A stretch of DNA of 64,000 bases from Metridium senile (taxonomy: Eukaryota > Cnidaria > Anthozoa > Actiniaria > Metridiidae): contig OX459104.1 in the NCBI GenBank assembly GCA_949775045.1, forward strand, positions 1,632,501-1,696,500, in the 5' to 3' direction. Positions 10,221 to 27,291 of the stretch are shown piece by piece. A program made the position numbers and the translations under genes. Each line of letters opens with the position of its first letter. Position 1 is the first letter of the stretch. Below the pieces are notes generated by a model. The model made no database searches, was not told the DNA's origin, and worked only from the letters and a program-made list of their open reading frames with translations.

Positions 10221-12034
10221 GGTGGCTCGAGGTAGTTTTGAATGGCGCACACATCCCTTTTTGAATTCGCAATTACATGATCTTACGTTCGCCCCATGAA
10301 TGTGAATTTTACACCAAATGACAGTCTTGGATGAAAGTTTTGAATGATGTTTTAATTATTTTAATCAAAGTTTCTATAGCAACGATAAACAACTTTTTTG
10401 TAAAATGGTTTTTCTTAAATAACTTTTGAATTTGAGCTGATTGCGAAAAACCAATAAATGTGCTGTAAACTGCTACGTTTAGCACATCAATTGGGAAAGT
10501 TAGAAGAAAAGTTATCTGTTTGATAACGAATAAATCACGAAAACATTTAAATGTGTATTTTGTTCGCGTGTAAATATAAGCGGTCAAAACATTTCATGAG
10601 ATGCACACATTGTCATCTTAATACTGTAGAATGTTTCCTTGGACTTTCATTTAAACTCCCTGTGGACAGCTCTGGTTAGTATGTAGGCAATGCAGAGATC
10701 AAGCTTTTTATTAAAATGACGTTTTGCTTGACGTTTTCACTCTTGCATAATTATGATCACAATTACCTATAACTCACAAAAGAACAAACGAAAATGAGTG
10801 ATATCTTCGCAGTACAATTTTAGATATATAGTCAATAATATTGCAAAATTTCAGCCAAATCCATATGAAAGAACGTTTTTAAAAGTAGCGCCGAAGTTGA
10901 GGTACGAAATTAGCGCCCGCCGAGTGAAAACTTACTGCATCGAGCGTGACATCGTGTGTTTATTTCAGTGGCTGATTAACATGCAGCGAACAGTCTTAAA
11001 TTCCTCTATGCACGCTTAGTCCACAGGAAGACCAAGTGTACAAGTTTCACATAAAGTACAATAATAAATCGGGCGTGTATTGAATGCTAGATTTTATAGT
11101 TTAGTGGAATTTGAAATATATTTCAAGCCTTAGTGAATACATCACGAAGAGTACGACCCATGTTGTATTCGAGCAGGAATGCGCGATGAGAATAAGAAAA
11201 TTTAAATAATTACAATATACAAAAAAATATAATTAGACTAAGCGTGCATCGAGGAATTTGACACTGTATGCTGCATGTTAATTAGCCACTGAAATAAACA
11301 CGATGTCACGCACGATGCAGTAAATTTTCCCTCGGCGGGTGCTACTTTCGTACTTCAACTTCGGCGCTACTTTTAAAAGCGTTCTTTCAAATGGATTTGG
11401 CTACAATTTTGCAATATTATTGACTATATATTTAAAATTGTACTGCGAAGATATCACTCATTTTCGTTTGTTCTTTTGTGAGTTATAGGTAATTATGATC
11501 GTAGTTATGAAAGAGTGAAAACGTCAAGCAAAACGTCATTTTAATAAAAAGCTCGATCTCTGCATTGCCTACATATTAACCAGAGCTGTTCACAGGGAGT
11601 TTAAATGAAAGTCCAAGGAAACATTCTACAGTATTAAGATGACAATGTGTGCATCTTATGAAATGTTTTGACCGCTTATATTTACACGCGAACAAAATAC
11701 ACATTTAAATGTTTTCGTGATTTATTCATTATCGAACAGATAACTTTTCTTCTAACTTTCCCAATTGATGTGCTAAACGGGGTAGTTTATAGCACATTTA
11801 TTGGTTTTTCGCAATCAGCTCAAATTCAAAAGATATTTAAGAAAAATCATTTTACAAACAAGTTGTTTATCGTTGCTATGGAAACTTTGATTAGCATAAT
11901 TAAAACATCGTTCAAAACTTTCATCCAAGACTGTCATTTGGTGTAAAATTCACATTCATGGGGCGAACGTAAGATTATGTAATTGCGAATTCAAAAAGGG
12001 ATGTGTGCGCCATTCAAAACTACCTCGAGCCACC
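10221..12034. mobile_element. 1.8 kb foldback element in a TTAA target site
   Basis: Two about 800 bp arms (about 10221-11022 and 11237-12034) are reverse complements with few differences, separated by about 214 bp. The ends GGTGGCTCGAGG and CCTCGAGCCACC are each flanked by TTAA (10217-10220 and 12035-12038), a piggyBac-style target duplication. Both arms contain the same 92-codon frame (10309-10587 minus; 11668-11946 plus) beginning MTAYIYTRTKYTFKCF. Its conservation follows from arm identity, so it is not good evidence for a protein. No transposase. Confidence 0.85.
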
Positions 12035-13344
12035 TTAAACTATGAACAATGTTTAATCAATCAAAATTCAAGTACATACATTTATTCGTCAAAATATGAT
12101 CAATGCCGACGTCATTGAAGAGTAGAAAACCTCAGGAAAATACAATCACCGATAAAGTAAGTTTAAGTTTAATTTTTGTTTCAAGTTTTTGAGAGACAGT
12201 AAGCTTATTTTAATACTGAAAAACTGTTTGATATAACGAGCGTGAAAAAAAAACCTTAATTAATATAATTAAGGTTCAAAAAGGAAAAATCTGTTCTCTG
12301 TTTTATTATAGAAACAAAAGAGAAAAGGTTTAAAATCCTTTGTGCATGTGTAAATTGTACTTTTCGTAGCCTTTTTTTAATTTAAAATTGTTTGACAACT
12401 TCTTTTTATTTAGCAATATTGACTAATATTTATGCTTACGAAACGAGCTTCTTTAGTAGTTTTTACTTCAAAGTCGTTAAAGTTTTTTTTACAGAACAAA
12501 ATGATGTTTTACACAAAGTTTTTCATAATAAAATACCTTGTTTTAAAATCCTTGTCTTTCAAATCGATCAGTTTTGTTGGTAGAACTTATAATTCTTGAG
12601 GTTTTTAATTCCATTTCAAAAGAACTTTTTGTTTTGTTTTGAAGATTTGCCATGACTACTTTTTAGTAAATCTAATATAGAACGATGAAAAGGTTTAACC
12701 TTTTCTATCCGGAATCCTAACTAACTTTGGAAAATAAAAGAAAGAAGGTAAAAAGCGTCCGTAAAACGACTGTTCAGCCAAAGCACTTTTTCAAGGCGTT
12801 ATCAAAAGCAAAATAAGCTTAATGACTTAAAAATAAAAGGGATAATAATAAGGCTATTCACACTATCGTTTGGGAATGGTATTTTCCATAAAAAACATTT
12901 CTGAACACTTTTTTTGTCTGAAAAAAACTATTGACTGAAGTGACAGTTGAAAATTTGAGAAAAAGATGAAAAAGAATGCATAGAATGAAAACGATAACCA
13001 ACCTAAGAAAAGGCAGTGAGATTTATTACAATTTTTTACTTACATTAAATCAATTTCCATTCATGAATTGTCCATTAACATGCTTTTATGGGACTTTTTT
13101 CAATGAGAAATCTCCGCCCCTCGTGTAAATGACAAATTTTCCTTTTGTGCGTTGCGTTACATGATGGCGTCATCTACATCGATAGCCAATGAGGTTTTTG
13201 ACATTATGTCAATCAAAAAGAGAGCGAGAAATATCTTACATTTTACTGGCTTTTCCAGGGCTTTGTTTTGATTCTCTCTCCGCGCGCTGAATCTTCGAAA
13301 AGTTTTTCGATTAAAGATGCTATAGAAATTACAATAAACAGTTA

Positions 13345-14025
13345 CCAGTTTTTTTTATATATTTTATTGATTTTTTGATAGTTTTTTACACTAACATAAA
13401 CACAATTACTAAAGGCTGAAAAAGTACATAAATGAAATATAACGTTTTTTGGCTAATTCGTTATTAAATTATATTGACTAAATTATGAATTAAGCTTTGG
13501 ATTTTCTCTTATTTTTTCAAATGAGTGTATAGCTTGTTGTTATTTTTTGCAATGATGTATTCGATTTTTTCATAGTTTATTAGATTTATTTGATAATATT
13601 TAATGACAGGAAGTAACTGTTTTTGTTTGCAATTATAAAGTACATATTTGTATAGTAAAAATAAGAAACCTTCCATAGTGTCTTCAGAACTCCCTATTAA
13701 TGAGAACATTTTTAAAACTTAGCTCTGGTATTAACTTTACATTTGCGCTGCTTAGACATTGGTTAATGTTAAAGTGTAGGCCCTTTGATTTTACACATTC
13801 GACAAAAAAATGTTCCATAGATTCGTTTGCTGTTTTACAAAATGTGCACAAAGGCGAGTCCACTATTTTAAATTTATATAACTTCATGTTTAAGAATAAA
13901 CAGTTATTCAGTATCTTATATTGGAATTCTCTTAATCTAAAATTATTTGTTAAGCTATACACTCTTTGATAGACTGATACCCACTCAATGTCCTTATTGC
14001 CCGGCAAAATACGTAAGCAACTCGT
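13345..14025 (-). mobile_element. LINE C-terminal fragment, frameshifted
   Basis: A minus-strand frame ending at 13684 contains FRLREFQYKILNN and LCTFCKTANESMEHFFVEC, a C-x2-C...H...C zinc-binding tail (zf-RVT type) found at the C-terminus of L1/Tx1-like retrotransposon ORF2. The reading continues one frame over (13509-13709) with FLFLLYKYVLYNCKQKQ, the usual final helices. The frameshift lies at about 13690. In the first frame a stop occurs just upstream (about 14017), and no reverse transcriptase motifs follow, so this is a 5'-truncated dead copy. Confidence 0.7.
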
Positions 14026-14127
14026 AAAATATCAGCCCGTAATACCCAAGGAAATATCTAATAAGTGGTATTTACATGCACATATTGATGTTGTAAGAAA
14101 AAATTAAACTGGGAGCTCCGCTATTAC

Positions 14128-15130
14128 CTAATTTGTATATTAGCAGTATGTTTGTAAACAAAACAAAAAAATTGTATTTACATATTATAATCACAAGCGT
14201 CAGAATCAATACTATCCTTACAAATCATAAGAACACGAATATTTCTAAAAAAATTGGTGTAGTACATAAACTGTGATTGGTCAAAACCATGTGTGAAGAG
14301 AGTATCCAAACAGGCTTTACAATTTTCTACAACTACAAACTCAAATTTGATTTTGCCAAATGGGTAACTTTGGAAAACTATTCTGATAACACTTTTTGTG
14401 GCAAGCTTGCTCAAAGTGCCAAGCTATCCACTATGTCATGGTGCGTCTTAAAGGTAACAGTGTCTAACATAGAGTAGCTTTATGCATACATGTAGCTAGC
14501 CACATGCAGTCATAGACTGCCTTTAATTTTTTTTGACGTGTCGAATCTGTAAACAAAAAATTTAATTTTACACTGTTCCCGATCATCAAGGTCGATCAGC
14601 ATCAAATTTGCACTAAGTTGTCGAAGATAAAGTAAAGTTTTTGTTCCATCGAAATTTGACAACTGAAAAACCAGTATTAACGCATTATTTTTAACAAATT
14701 TTACTGATATCAGAAATTAACGCTAAATGGTTACACATAGTCGTGGGAAATAAAATCATCAAAAACAAATCTGTAAGACTCTCCTTTACTGATTTACCTC
14801 CACAAACGTATAGTTATGTGGCTTATATACTGAATTTAAATCCCATTTTTTGGTAAAAGACCGCTAAATAGGTGCAATATTGCAATAACCGCTAAAGTCA
14901 GCTAATAAATGTGACGGGTTACACACAAATGTACACTCCCATTCATTTCTATGTATTCAAATTCATCAGTATAAACTTACACTGAGTACTATATTCTTTT
15001 ACATATAGTAAAAACCAATCTCCCATTTCACTATTAGTAGAAAAAAATCCTATTCTAGCAGCACATAGCTTCCAATAATAAATATTTATTTTGAACACAC
15101 GGCTAAATTTGATGTGGGTATCACCTCATT
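14128..15130. other. Intergenic, nothing recognised
   Basis: Short frames on both strands only. No repeat or domain is recognised. Confidence 0.35.
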
Positions 15131-15139
15131 GCTTCAAGT

Positions 15140-15435
15140 TAAAACTGAAAGCATACGAAAGAACCACGCGAACGTGGACAATATTTTATCAATGCTTTCT
15201 TTATTGCTATTATTAGTATTTATTAGTATTATATTATCATTTTTTTCACGTAGTAAAATCACGTAGTAAAATCACGCTCTAAACAAATCAGTTTAACTGA
15301 AAGCACGCGAAAGCACCACGCGAACGTGAGCCGTAATTCATTATCCTTAAAGCAGCATTTGACACACGCTTTATCAATGCTCTCATTATTGCTATTATTA
15401 TTCACTAGTATTATATTATCATTTTTTTCAGCTGT
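15140..15435 (+). repeat. Imperfect direct repeat upstream of the Smr/3CxxC gene
   Basis: Two copies (about 15140-15255 and 15295-15432) share AACTGAAAGCA, GCGAACGTG, TTTATCAATGCT, TTATTGCTATTATTA and TATTATATTATCATTTTTTTC. The second ends in TTTTTTTCAG, a plausible splice acceptor at 15431 for an upstream 5' UTR exon, 35 bases before the start codon. Confidence 0.6.
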
Positions 15436-15465
15436 TAAACCAAGGCTAGAAGTCCTCTATATAAT

Positions 15466-20075
<4,610 letters not shown>

Positions 20076-20520
20076 GTATGTAATAGCATCGGTTGATGCA
20101 GATAATCTCAAAAGGCTGTCAAAATATCCAGGCGAATTCCTGGGTTGTAGACTGTTAATAACTATTGGAATAAAAAGGGAAAAGAAACAACATTTCTTGC
20201 ATGCAAATGATGACCACATGAGACTTTGTCAAAATTATAGCCAGGAGAAGTTACTGGGCTGGACAGTTCGCTGTAAATAATAAAAAGCATGTTTCTAAAA
20301 GAGGAAATTAAAGGAACAATATTTCTTGATGAAAAGGGCCACATGAGACTTTGAGACTCTAGTTTGCTGTAAATATCAACTATCATCGAAAAAAGAAAAA
20401 AATACTTATTGATGTAAATATCATCACAAGATCCTTGTAGAAAATGCCAGGGGATGTTGTACTGTAGTATGTTGTTATATATGGTGCTATCGAGATAAAA
20501 AAAAAACATGAAAAAATGCT
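20076..20520 (+). other. 3' UTR of the Smr/3CxxC gene with first degenerate tail copies
   Basis: The region at 20200-20284 reads HMRLCQNYS before a stop, and 20330-20385 repeats the CACATGAGACTTTG motif. Both are diverged copies of the gene's last coding segment. AATAAA at 20279-20284 is the likely polyadenylation signal. Confidence 0.5.
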
Positions 20521-21330
20521 ATCTTCAGTTTTTGAAACACAATGAAACAATACTATCTTGCAAATGGTCAAAAAAGATTTTGTCCAAAATGTCATGAGAT
20601 AGGCCAGGACTGTGTAGTTTATTAAATATCTACTAGCATCAAAGAAAGAAACAAGGTAATGAAACCATGTTGTCTTCAGTTATGCGAATGGTCACAAGAC
20701 ACTTAGTTAAAAAATTAAGTACACAGGTCAAGACTGTAGTTCATTGTAAATAGCTACTAGCATAAAAAGAAAGAAAACAGATAATGAAACAATGCTACCT
20801 TGCAAATGGTTACAAGAGACTTTGTCATAAATGTCATAATAGGCCAGGAGTGTAGTTCATTGTAAATATCTACTATAGCATCAAAGAAAATAGATAATGA
20901 AACAATCCTACCTTGCAAATGGTTACAAGAGACTTTGTCATAAATGTCATAATAGGCCAGGAGTGTAGTTCATTGTAAATATCTACTATAGCATCAAAGA
21001 AAGAAAATAGATAATGAAACAATGCTACCTTGCAAATGGTTACAAGAGACTTTGTCATAAATGTCATAATAGGCCAGGAGTGTAGTTCATTGTAAATATC
21101 TACTAGAGCATCGAAGAAAGAAAACAGGTAATTAAACAATGCTACCTTGCAAATGGTTACAAGAGACTTTGTCATAAATGTCATGGTAGGCCAGGAGTGT
21201 AGTTCATTATAAATATCTACTAGCATCGAAAGAAAGAAAACAGGTAATGAACAATGCTACCTTGCAAATGGTTACAAGAGACTTAGTCATAAATGTCATA
21301 ATAGGCCAGGAGTGTATGTAGTTCATTGTA

Positions 21331-21552
21331 ACAGGGTCTGAATGGGGGGTCCCAATATCAGTTAACAGCTAAATTTTAGCAATTTTCTCAGTTATCAGTT
21401 AAATTAAAAACAAAGAAATATTTATTTTCAAATTTATTAATTAAAAACAAGAAATATCAGCTAACAGTTATCCTAAAAAGACACGGTATTCTCAGTTAAC
21501 AGTTTATTTTTTAGCCGTCTCTCAGTTAACAGTTAACCCCATTCAGACTCTC
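21331..21552. mobile_element. MITE with GGGTCTGAATGGGG ends
   Basis: Inverted ends GGGTCTGAATGGGG and CCCCATTCAGACTC, flanked by TTGTA on both sides (21326-21330 and 21553-21557). The interior is made of repeated CAGTTAACAG. It splits one unit of the 120 bp array. Confidence 0.75.
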
Positions 21553-21652
21553 TTGTAAATATGTAATAGCATCGAAAAAAAACAACAACATAATGTAACA
21601 ATATACTGTCTTGCAAATGGTCACAAGAGACTTTGTCATAAATATCAGATCA

Positions 21653-21854
21653 GTTGTTCGAAGCCTGAATAGCGCTATCCACTGGATAAGTCCCTATCCT
21701 CCTTAATTGTAAGTAACAACAACTGTATTTAAGTATTATTTGTGAATAAAAGAATCTAAAAAAAAAATCCCTATCCAACGCATAAAACCTGTACACATTC
21801 TATACACTGGATAACTCTTTTCCGGTGGATAACTTTATCCAGGCTTCGTACAAC
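21653..21854. mobile_element. MITE with GTTGTTCGAAGCCT ends
   Basis: Left GTTGTTCGAAGCCTG and right AGGCTTCGTACAAC are inverted repeats with inner CACTGGATAA repeats. The interior carries an A-rich tail after TGTGAATAAAAGAATC, which looks like a small retroposed insert. Confidence 0.65.
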
Positions 21855-21999
21855 TAGCCCCAGGACTGTGTAGTTTATTGTAAATATCTACAAGCATCGT
21901 AAAAAGAAAACAGGTAATGAAACCATGCTGTCTTCAGTTATTCAAATGTTCAAAAGAGACTTGATCACTTAAAATGCCAATCAATTGACAAAAAAGTGG

Positions 22000-22576
22000 C
22001 AATCATTTGTAAGTATGTTCATGGAAAAAGGCTACAAAACACACATTAATAGTATAAAGATGTTTCAAAACACGTTGAATACTGAATAGTGCATTCCAAA
22101 TAGATCTGATATGCATTTTGGGTCATATTTTATTGTCTAAACTAAATGATTCTAATAATTTATTTTGTTTTTAGTAAATTTTGTCTTAAACAATATTCTA
22201 GTTACATAAAGGAAGCAGATCGCTGCATATTTACTTATTATTTCCACGTTTATATGAACCCACAATGCCCTTGGGTCTTGGAATGCACTATTCAGTATTC
22301 AACGTTTTTTGAAATAGCTGTATGCACCAAATTAAATATAGAATTACAATAATAGTGAATGATGATGTGTATGTAATATAAGAAACATCGAGTATGTTTT
22401 CAGAAAGTGAGCTTTGTTTATTGTTCAGCTTCATGCAGTTGAAATACTGTTAATATGAAAGACATATCGGTACTTCTCTCAACATGTGAGGAGTGATTTA
22501 TGAAAAATATTTAATGTAGAGGTAGTGAGTGTGAGTGCCGGCAGAAGAATAACCACTATGTGGATCTGCTGTGGAA
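22000..22576. other. Intergenic, nothing recognised
   Basis: AT-rich. Short frames only. Confidence 0.35.
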
Positions 22577-22578
22577 AA

Positions 22579-22634
<56 letters not shown>
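22577..22634. repeat. (ATT)n microsatellite
   Basis: About 19 uninterrupted ATT copies. Confidence 0.95.
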
Positions 22635-22635
<1 letters not shown>

Positions 22636-22879
22636 ATGGTTCTAGGCCACGGATAAAACTAAAGTATTGTAAATCACATATAGGAAGTAATTTAAACAGT
22701 TTAATTTGTTTTTTATAGTTGTATGAAAATAAGTCGTAGAATAAAATGTTCTTGAGACAACCAAACCCTTTGTCAAATACCTTGGTCTGTACTGATTGGT
22801 ATTTAATTTAACTAATGCCTTGATTCCACGAAATGTCATAACATTTTATTCTTTGTGAATAATGTCATGCGAAAAAAAC

Positions 22880-23830
22880 CCGGTTATGTATTTTTTAGTA
22901 TCTAGTACTGCCTGTAGTAAGACCTTATGTCCATTGCAAAGCCTAAAGGCCCGTGCAAACGCACGCAACAACATCCAACATTGTTGGGCCAACATTGTTG
23001 TGTGATTTTTTCGCGATGTTGGAGGGTGTGTGCAAACGCTCGCAACAAGTCCCAACATGTTGGGCGCTCCGGTGATAATACAAAGGATTCTGGGACACAA
23101 ATACCCACAACTCCCTACAAACCACTGCTTGTTGGGGCGCCATGTTGAATATTGGGTGACTATCTTGCTCACTGTTGAATTTCAAGTCGTTTTTTAATGT
23201 TTTTTTATTTTATTTGTTTATATTTGCTTTTTCTAAGCGATACATATTTTTCTTTTGAATTTCTTTTGAATTTTGTTTTTGTTTTAAAATTTTTTTGAAT
23301 TTGTTATTGTATTTTATTAAGGAAAAACTCCATATTAGTTTGATTTTGCTGATATTTCCCTATTACAACGATGGGCCACCAGCGCAACATTGTTGGATGT
23401 GCTGTGCAAACGAACGCAACATTGTTGGGCTACGCTTCGATGACCGCGAAACAAAAGAAATGTTGGGACTTGTTGGCTCTGAAGTTTGACCAGTTTCAAA
23501 CTTCATCCAACAACATCCAACATGTTGCAGCAACACGCAACAACACGCAACATGGTGTGCAAACGCTCGCAACATGTTGGGCCCAACAATGTTGCGTGAT
23601 GTTGGCCAACAATGTTGCGTGCGTTTGCACGGGGCTTAAGCCTAACAAGTGATATATTATTTAGTACCTAGTACTACCTGTAGTAAAACATAATCTCCAT
23701 TGCAAAGCCTATGTTTCCATAACAGCTGATATATTATTTAGTACCTAGTACTGCCTGTTCTAAGACGTGATCTTCATTTCAAAGCCTAAGCCTCCATAGC
23801 ATGTGACATGTTATTTTGTAGTTCAGAATG
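22880..23830. repeat. About 75-80 bp minisatellite split by a MITE
   Basis: Units contain ATTTAGTACCTAGTACTGCC, TGTAGTAA and CATTGCAAAGCCTA, at about 22890, 23655 and 23728, with a diverged copy near 23800. The MITE at 22947-23636 sits inside the first unit. Confidence 0.7.
22947..23636. mobile_element. 690 bp MITE with CCCGTGCAAACGCACGCAAC ends
   Basis: Inverted termini AGGCCCGTGCAAACGCACGC and GCGTGCGTTTGCACGGGGCT. Inside, CCAACATTGTTGG palindromes are repeated many times. Similar repeats are abundant in coral genomes as I recall, which supports a cnidarian source. The short frames on both strands here are byproducts of the palindromes. Confidence 0.8.
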
Positions 23831-23859
23831 TGGTAAGGCAGTTTCTTCATTACACAGTC

Positions 23860-24932
23860 CAAGCCCTCACTTGATGACATCGGAATATATCGAAACGTAA
23901 TTTCTTATCGTTTGTATTTCGTAATAATATTGTATCAAAGTCTTGACTTGTCAAAAGCCTGAACAACGGTGGTTAGCACCGCTGCATAAGGTCCTTTGCT
24001 CCTTCCACGTAATGCCGTTATAATTTTCTTTATTGAATTATTACATTTCGAGCGCAAAAAAAAAAAACACGACATCATGCAGTATGACATCCATACCTTC
24101 TTTAGTAAACTATGGAAAATGTGCTATACCGTTTAACTGAATACTCTGAATTGCAATTTCATTTATTTCCTTTTTTTTTTTTTCAAAAATGTGTTCTTTT
24201 TTCACTAAAATTATTCGTAAGAAGTATCTTTCTTTTATAATATTTGTATTTATTTTGCACTCGATGGGTCCAGACAAGCTTACATATATCAACAATAGTA
24301 CTTAGACCGGACAATTTTATTTACGTAGGAAACAGGTTGCTCGTGCGTGCTCTATAGACTATTTACAGAAACTCATAGGTGTTTTGATGCCATATTTGGT
24401 AATGTGAAGCTCAAATCCAGATGATTGCTTCAAAATTGTTGGTAAAGCAAGAAGATTTGAATGACTACGGGAAAATATTCAACAAAACAAATTAAATATT
24501 CTGGAGCATAGATCAAAAGAAATGTATGATGGTTGAACGTTTTAACCCACTTATAAGTTTGTGCTATTCACGGTTGACGACATCTTGCGTTCGAAAACCT
24601 TCAGTCCAGAACATAATTTATAATAACAAAAAAATTTGTTTGCGTCGACCGGCATTGCTTATGACTTGCTAACCTGGGAAAAACCTCATTTATTATTGAT
24701 CTGTGTTTTTTTCACGTAATAAAGCATGTTAACGAGAAAAATAAAAGAAGCTCTTTGGTGCATTGGTATGCATTGCGAATTATAACTCTTTTAACTTTTT
24801 TTAAAATAAAATTCACTTTTTCAGTTGAAAAAAAAATGGGTGTTTTTGAATTGACTCAATTGTTTGAACAATTTTTCTTAAATTTACGTAAATATCTGTT
24901 TCGTGATAACTCAAGTCGAATAATAACTACTT
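23860..24932 (+). repeat. Duplicated 1 kb upstream block (copy D)
   Basis: Collinear with 42130-42980 (copy F) and partly with 28980-30008 (copy E). Landmarks: CCCTCACTTGA, ATGACATCGGA, TTGCACTCGATGGGTCCAGA, GTTTTGATGCCATATTTGGT, AACCCACTTATAAGTTTGTG and TTGCGTTCGAAAACCTTCAG. In each case it lies upstream of a family gene. No coding function seen. Confidence 0.75.
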
Positions 24933-26692
24933 ATTAACCGAGCACGAGGTTTGTACAAAGAAATATCAGCCAGAGGTCTTTTTGTACAGTCCAAGCCGTC
25001 CTCGGCGAGGGCTATGCAAAAAGACCGACGGCTGTTATTTCTCTGTACAGACCGAGCAAACCGAGCAAACGAGGTTAATAAGTTGTTTATTATATGGCTA
25101 TTTTAAAGAGAGAAAGTACTATTTTTTTGCGTGTTGCTTCCGAATGGCTTCCCAGTAGCTTTACTGAAAAAGAGCGGGTTGAAACCTGTTTAAACCGGTT
25201 TTCATTCAGCATGTAAATAATTGCCTCGACAAACTTACAGAAATATTGAAATTACTGCAGCTTTCTCCATCATTCCAAATCAAAGATCATTTAAAGACAA
25301 AGGGTTTTGTTTATATCTCAACATCAAAGAAAGTCAAGAAACAAAAAACAAGTTTTACAAAGAATTTTAGCTGACATAAGCAAGTGAGCCACGATGGATG
25401 TTGAAACGAGTTGAAATTCGTCGGTCTTGTGGACGTTTGCATCGAGAAATAGAGCCTACGGAAGCTTATTTTTCGATGAAATAATAAGGACAACTTTCAT
25501 CAAAATCATCGTTAACTGTTGACGGAATTAATTTGTCTGTGTCATAATTTATGAAGAAGATGAAAGCATGAGGATCGCTGACAGGACTTAGAATCAAGTA
25601 AACCGACCTTTTTTAAGATGTTTGAACCTTTGTATGCTGAAAAAGAAAGACAATAACACTTCTTGACTTCAAAAACGTTGTGACTTTAGTAGAAAAACTT
25701 ATTGTGAATTTTAAAGCTTTTTAAAAGTGAATGAAAAGCAACGACATATCGGCAACAAAAGATAGCTCAACTCACCGCGCGCCGCCGTCGGTTGTTGTTT
25801 TATACAAGGATAGATAAACTGACTAAAAGTATACATTTCAACTATTATTGAGGTATGTGAACGAACGTTATGTTCTTTAGATAATTAAAAACAACTTATA
25901 TATACTAATAGTTATAATTAAAAAGCTAGTGTCGAAGATTTTCCATATCGACCACGGTCATTACGGCTGGATCTCGCCCGTCAAACAGCCAATCACAGCG
26001 CGAGATTTTACCGGAAGTAGTTCATGCCATATAATAATAATAATTATTATATGGCTTGATAATTTCCTGAATTCTGATTGGCTGGCGCGCGGTCTGTCCA
26101 GAGCCGTCTTGGACCGTTGCTAAGACAACGGTCCAACATTTGTATTTTATTTTGACCGTGAAGTTCAAAACTAAAACCTTTGTTTCACTATATATAAGTT
26201 GTTTTTAATTCTCTAAAGAACATAACGTTCGTTCACATACCTCAATAATAGTTGAAAAGTATACTTTTATTCGTTATCTATCCTTGTAAACAACACCCGA
26301 CGGCGGTGAGTTGAGCTATCTTTCGTTGCTTTTCATTCACTTTTAAAAAGCTTTGAAAGTCCCAATAAGTTTGTCTACTAAAGTTAACAACGTCTTTGAA
26401 GTCAAGAAGTGTTATTGTCTTTCTTTTTCTGCATACAAAAGGTTCAAACATTTAAAAAAAAGGTCGGTTTACTTGATTCTAAGTCCTGTCAGCGATCCTC
26501 ATGTTTTCATCTTCTTCATAAATTATGACACAGACAAATTAATTCCGTCAACAGTTAACGATGATTTTGATGAAAGTTCTTATTGTTATTTATCGAAAAA
26601 TAAGCTTCCGTAGACTCGCTGCGCTCGTTCCGTACTGTCAAGACCTCGGTCTGACATTTTCCATACAGACCTCGCGCTCGGTTATAATAACC
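24933..26692. mobile_element. 1.76 kb foldback element between copy D and its upstream block
   Basis: Ends TTATTAACCGAGCACGAGG and the inverted CCTCGCGCTCGGTTATAA. Long inner arms at about 25457-25900 and 26193-26612 are reverse complements (for example CAATAATAGTTGAAAAGTAT on one side). The centre holds a palindrome in GCCATATAATAATAATAATT (about 26026-26056). No transposase. Continuity with copy F's flank shows it was inserted into the duplicated block. Confidence 0.75.
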
Positions 26693-26859
26693 TCTTAATA
26701 ACATCTCTCAACTTTCAGTCACAGCATTACACTCATAACAACCATTATGCAACGCGGAAGCCGGTGAGTTAATATAAAGTTTTTAAGTAAAATTGTTTGC
26801 AAAACTTTATACAGATTGATAAAATACATTATAAAAATAAAAAAATACGATTTTTGGCA

Positions 26860-26995
26860 AGGCAAGATATGCATGTAGAAATTCTGAGTATAATCAACAA
26901 TCGAAAGCCAATCACAATTAACATTACTTTCACAACGTATCCACCTGGCAGGGATCCTACACGTCAGCGCTCGACCAATAAAGAACGGATAAAGC
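26860..26995 (+). promoter_or_regulatory. Upstream promoter module of copy D
   Basis: AGATATGCATG, AATCAACAATCGAAAGCCAA, ACACGTCAGCGCTCGACCAA and TAAAGAACGGATAAAG align with copies F and G. A TATA box at the expected spacing is not clear, and a MITE lies between this module and the start codon. Confidence 0.55.
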
Positions 26996-27060
26996 CCGTT
27001 ACCATGAACTCAATTCACTTTGCAAAACACGCGACAACGGCAAACAAATCCAATCTCTTA

Positions 27061-27248
27061 CAGCGCAACGCGTAAAAGTATGGTCACTGATAATGTATTC
27101 GCATACTTCTGTCTCGCCATCGATCCAATAAGCGTTTTGATCCGAGACAAGATAACACAATCCTACAACGCTGATTGGATCGATTGCGAGACAGAAGTAT
27201 GGATTGCGAATACATTATCAGTGGCCATACTTTTTTCGCGTTGCGCTG
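27061..27248. mobile_element. Mariner-like MITE just upstream of copy D
   Basis: 188 bp with arms CAGCGCAACGCG and CGCGTTGCGCTG, TA on both sides, and long inner complementarity (GATAATGTATTCGCATACTT-like text on each arm). It ends 43 bases before the start codon, so it would form the 5' leader or displace the promoter. Confidence 0.8.
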
Positions 27249-27291
27249 TAAATACACTTACATATAAGTGAAAAATACTTTTGGTTTAAAG

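Larger units (their letters stand above)
9459..14127. mobile_element. Terminal-inverted-repeat element with ATAGCGGAGC ends (composite)
   Basis: Left end TTATAGCGGAGCACCATAG (9459) and right end whose reverse complement reads TAATAGCGGAGCTCCCAG (to 14127). Just inside the left end is a CGTC tetranucleotide run (9539-9561). The interior holds a basic open frame, a 1.8 kb foldback and a LINE fragment, so the present length reflects nested insertions. 12035-13340 inside it holds no recognisable gene. No complete transposase is seen. The superfamily is unassigned. Confidence 0.5.
20520..22000 (+). repeat. About 120 bp tandem array derived from the gene's 3' end
   Basis: Units start near 20541, 20657, 20781, 20896, 21015, 21132, 21246, 21588 and 21916, with CTTGCAAATGGTTACAAGAG, ACTTTGTCATAAATGTCAT, AGGCCAGGAGTGTAGTTCAT and TAAATATCTACTAGCATC. 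The unit matches the terminal coding segment at 20015-20085. Translated, the 20541 copy reads RFCPKCHEIGQDCVVY-stop beside the gene's RRLCEKCLETGKDCSSL-stop. Later copies lose the frame. Two MITEs interrupt the array. Confidence 0.85.

Noticed and set aside
10309..11946. Conserved 92-codon frame present twice
   Set aside because: The two copies lie in the arms of one foldback, so identity reflects arm symmetry rather than protein constraint.
20873..21226. 117-codon minus-strand frame with three internal repeats
   Set aside because: Antisense translation of the 120 bp tandem array.
22846..23652. Several 60-108 codon frames on both strands with Cys/Trp/Gln repeats
   Set aside because: They read through the AACATTGTTGG palindromes of a MITE.
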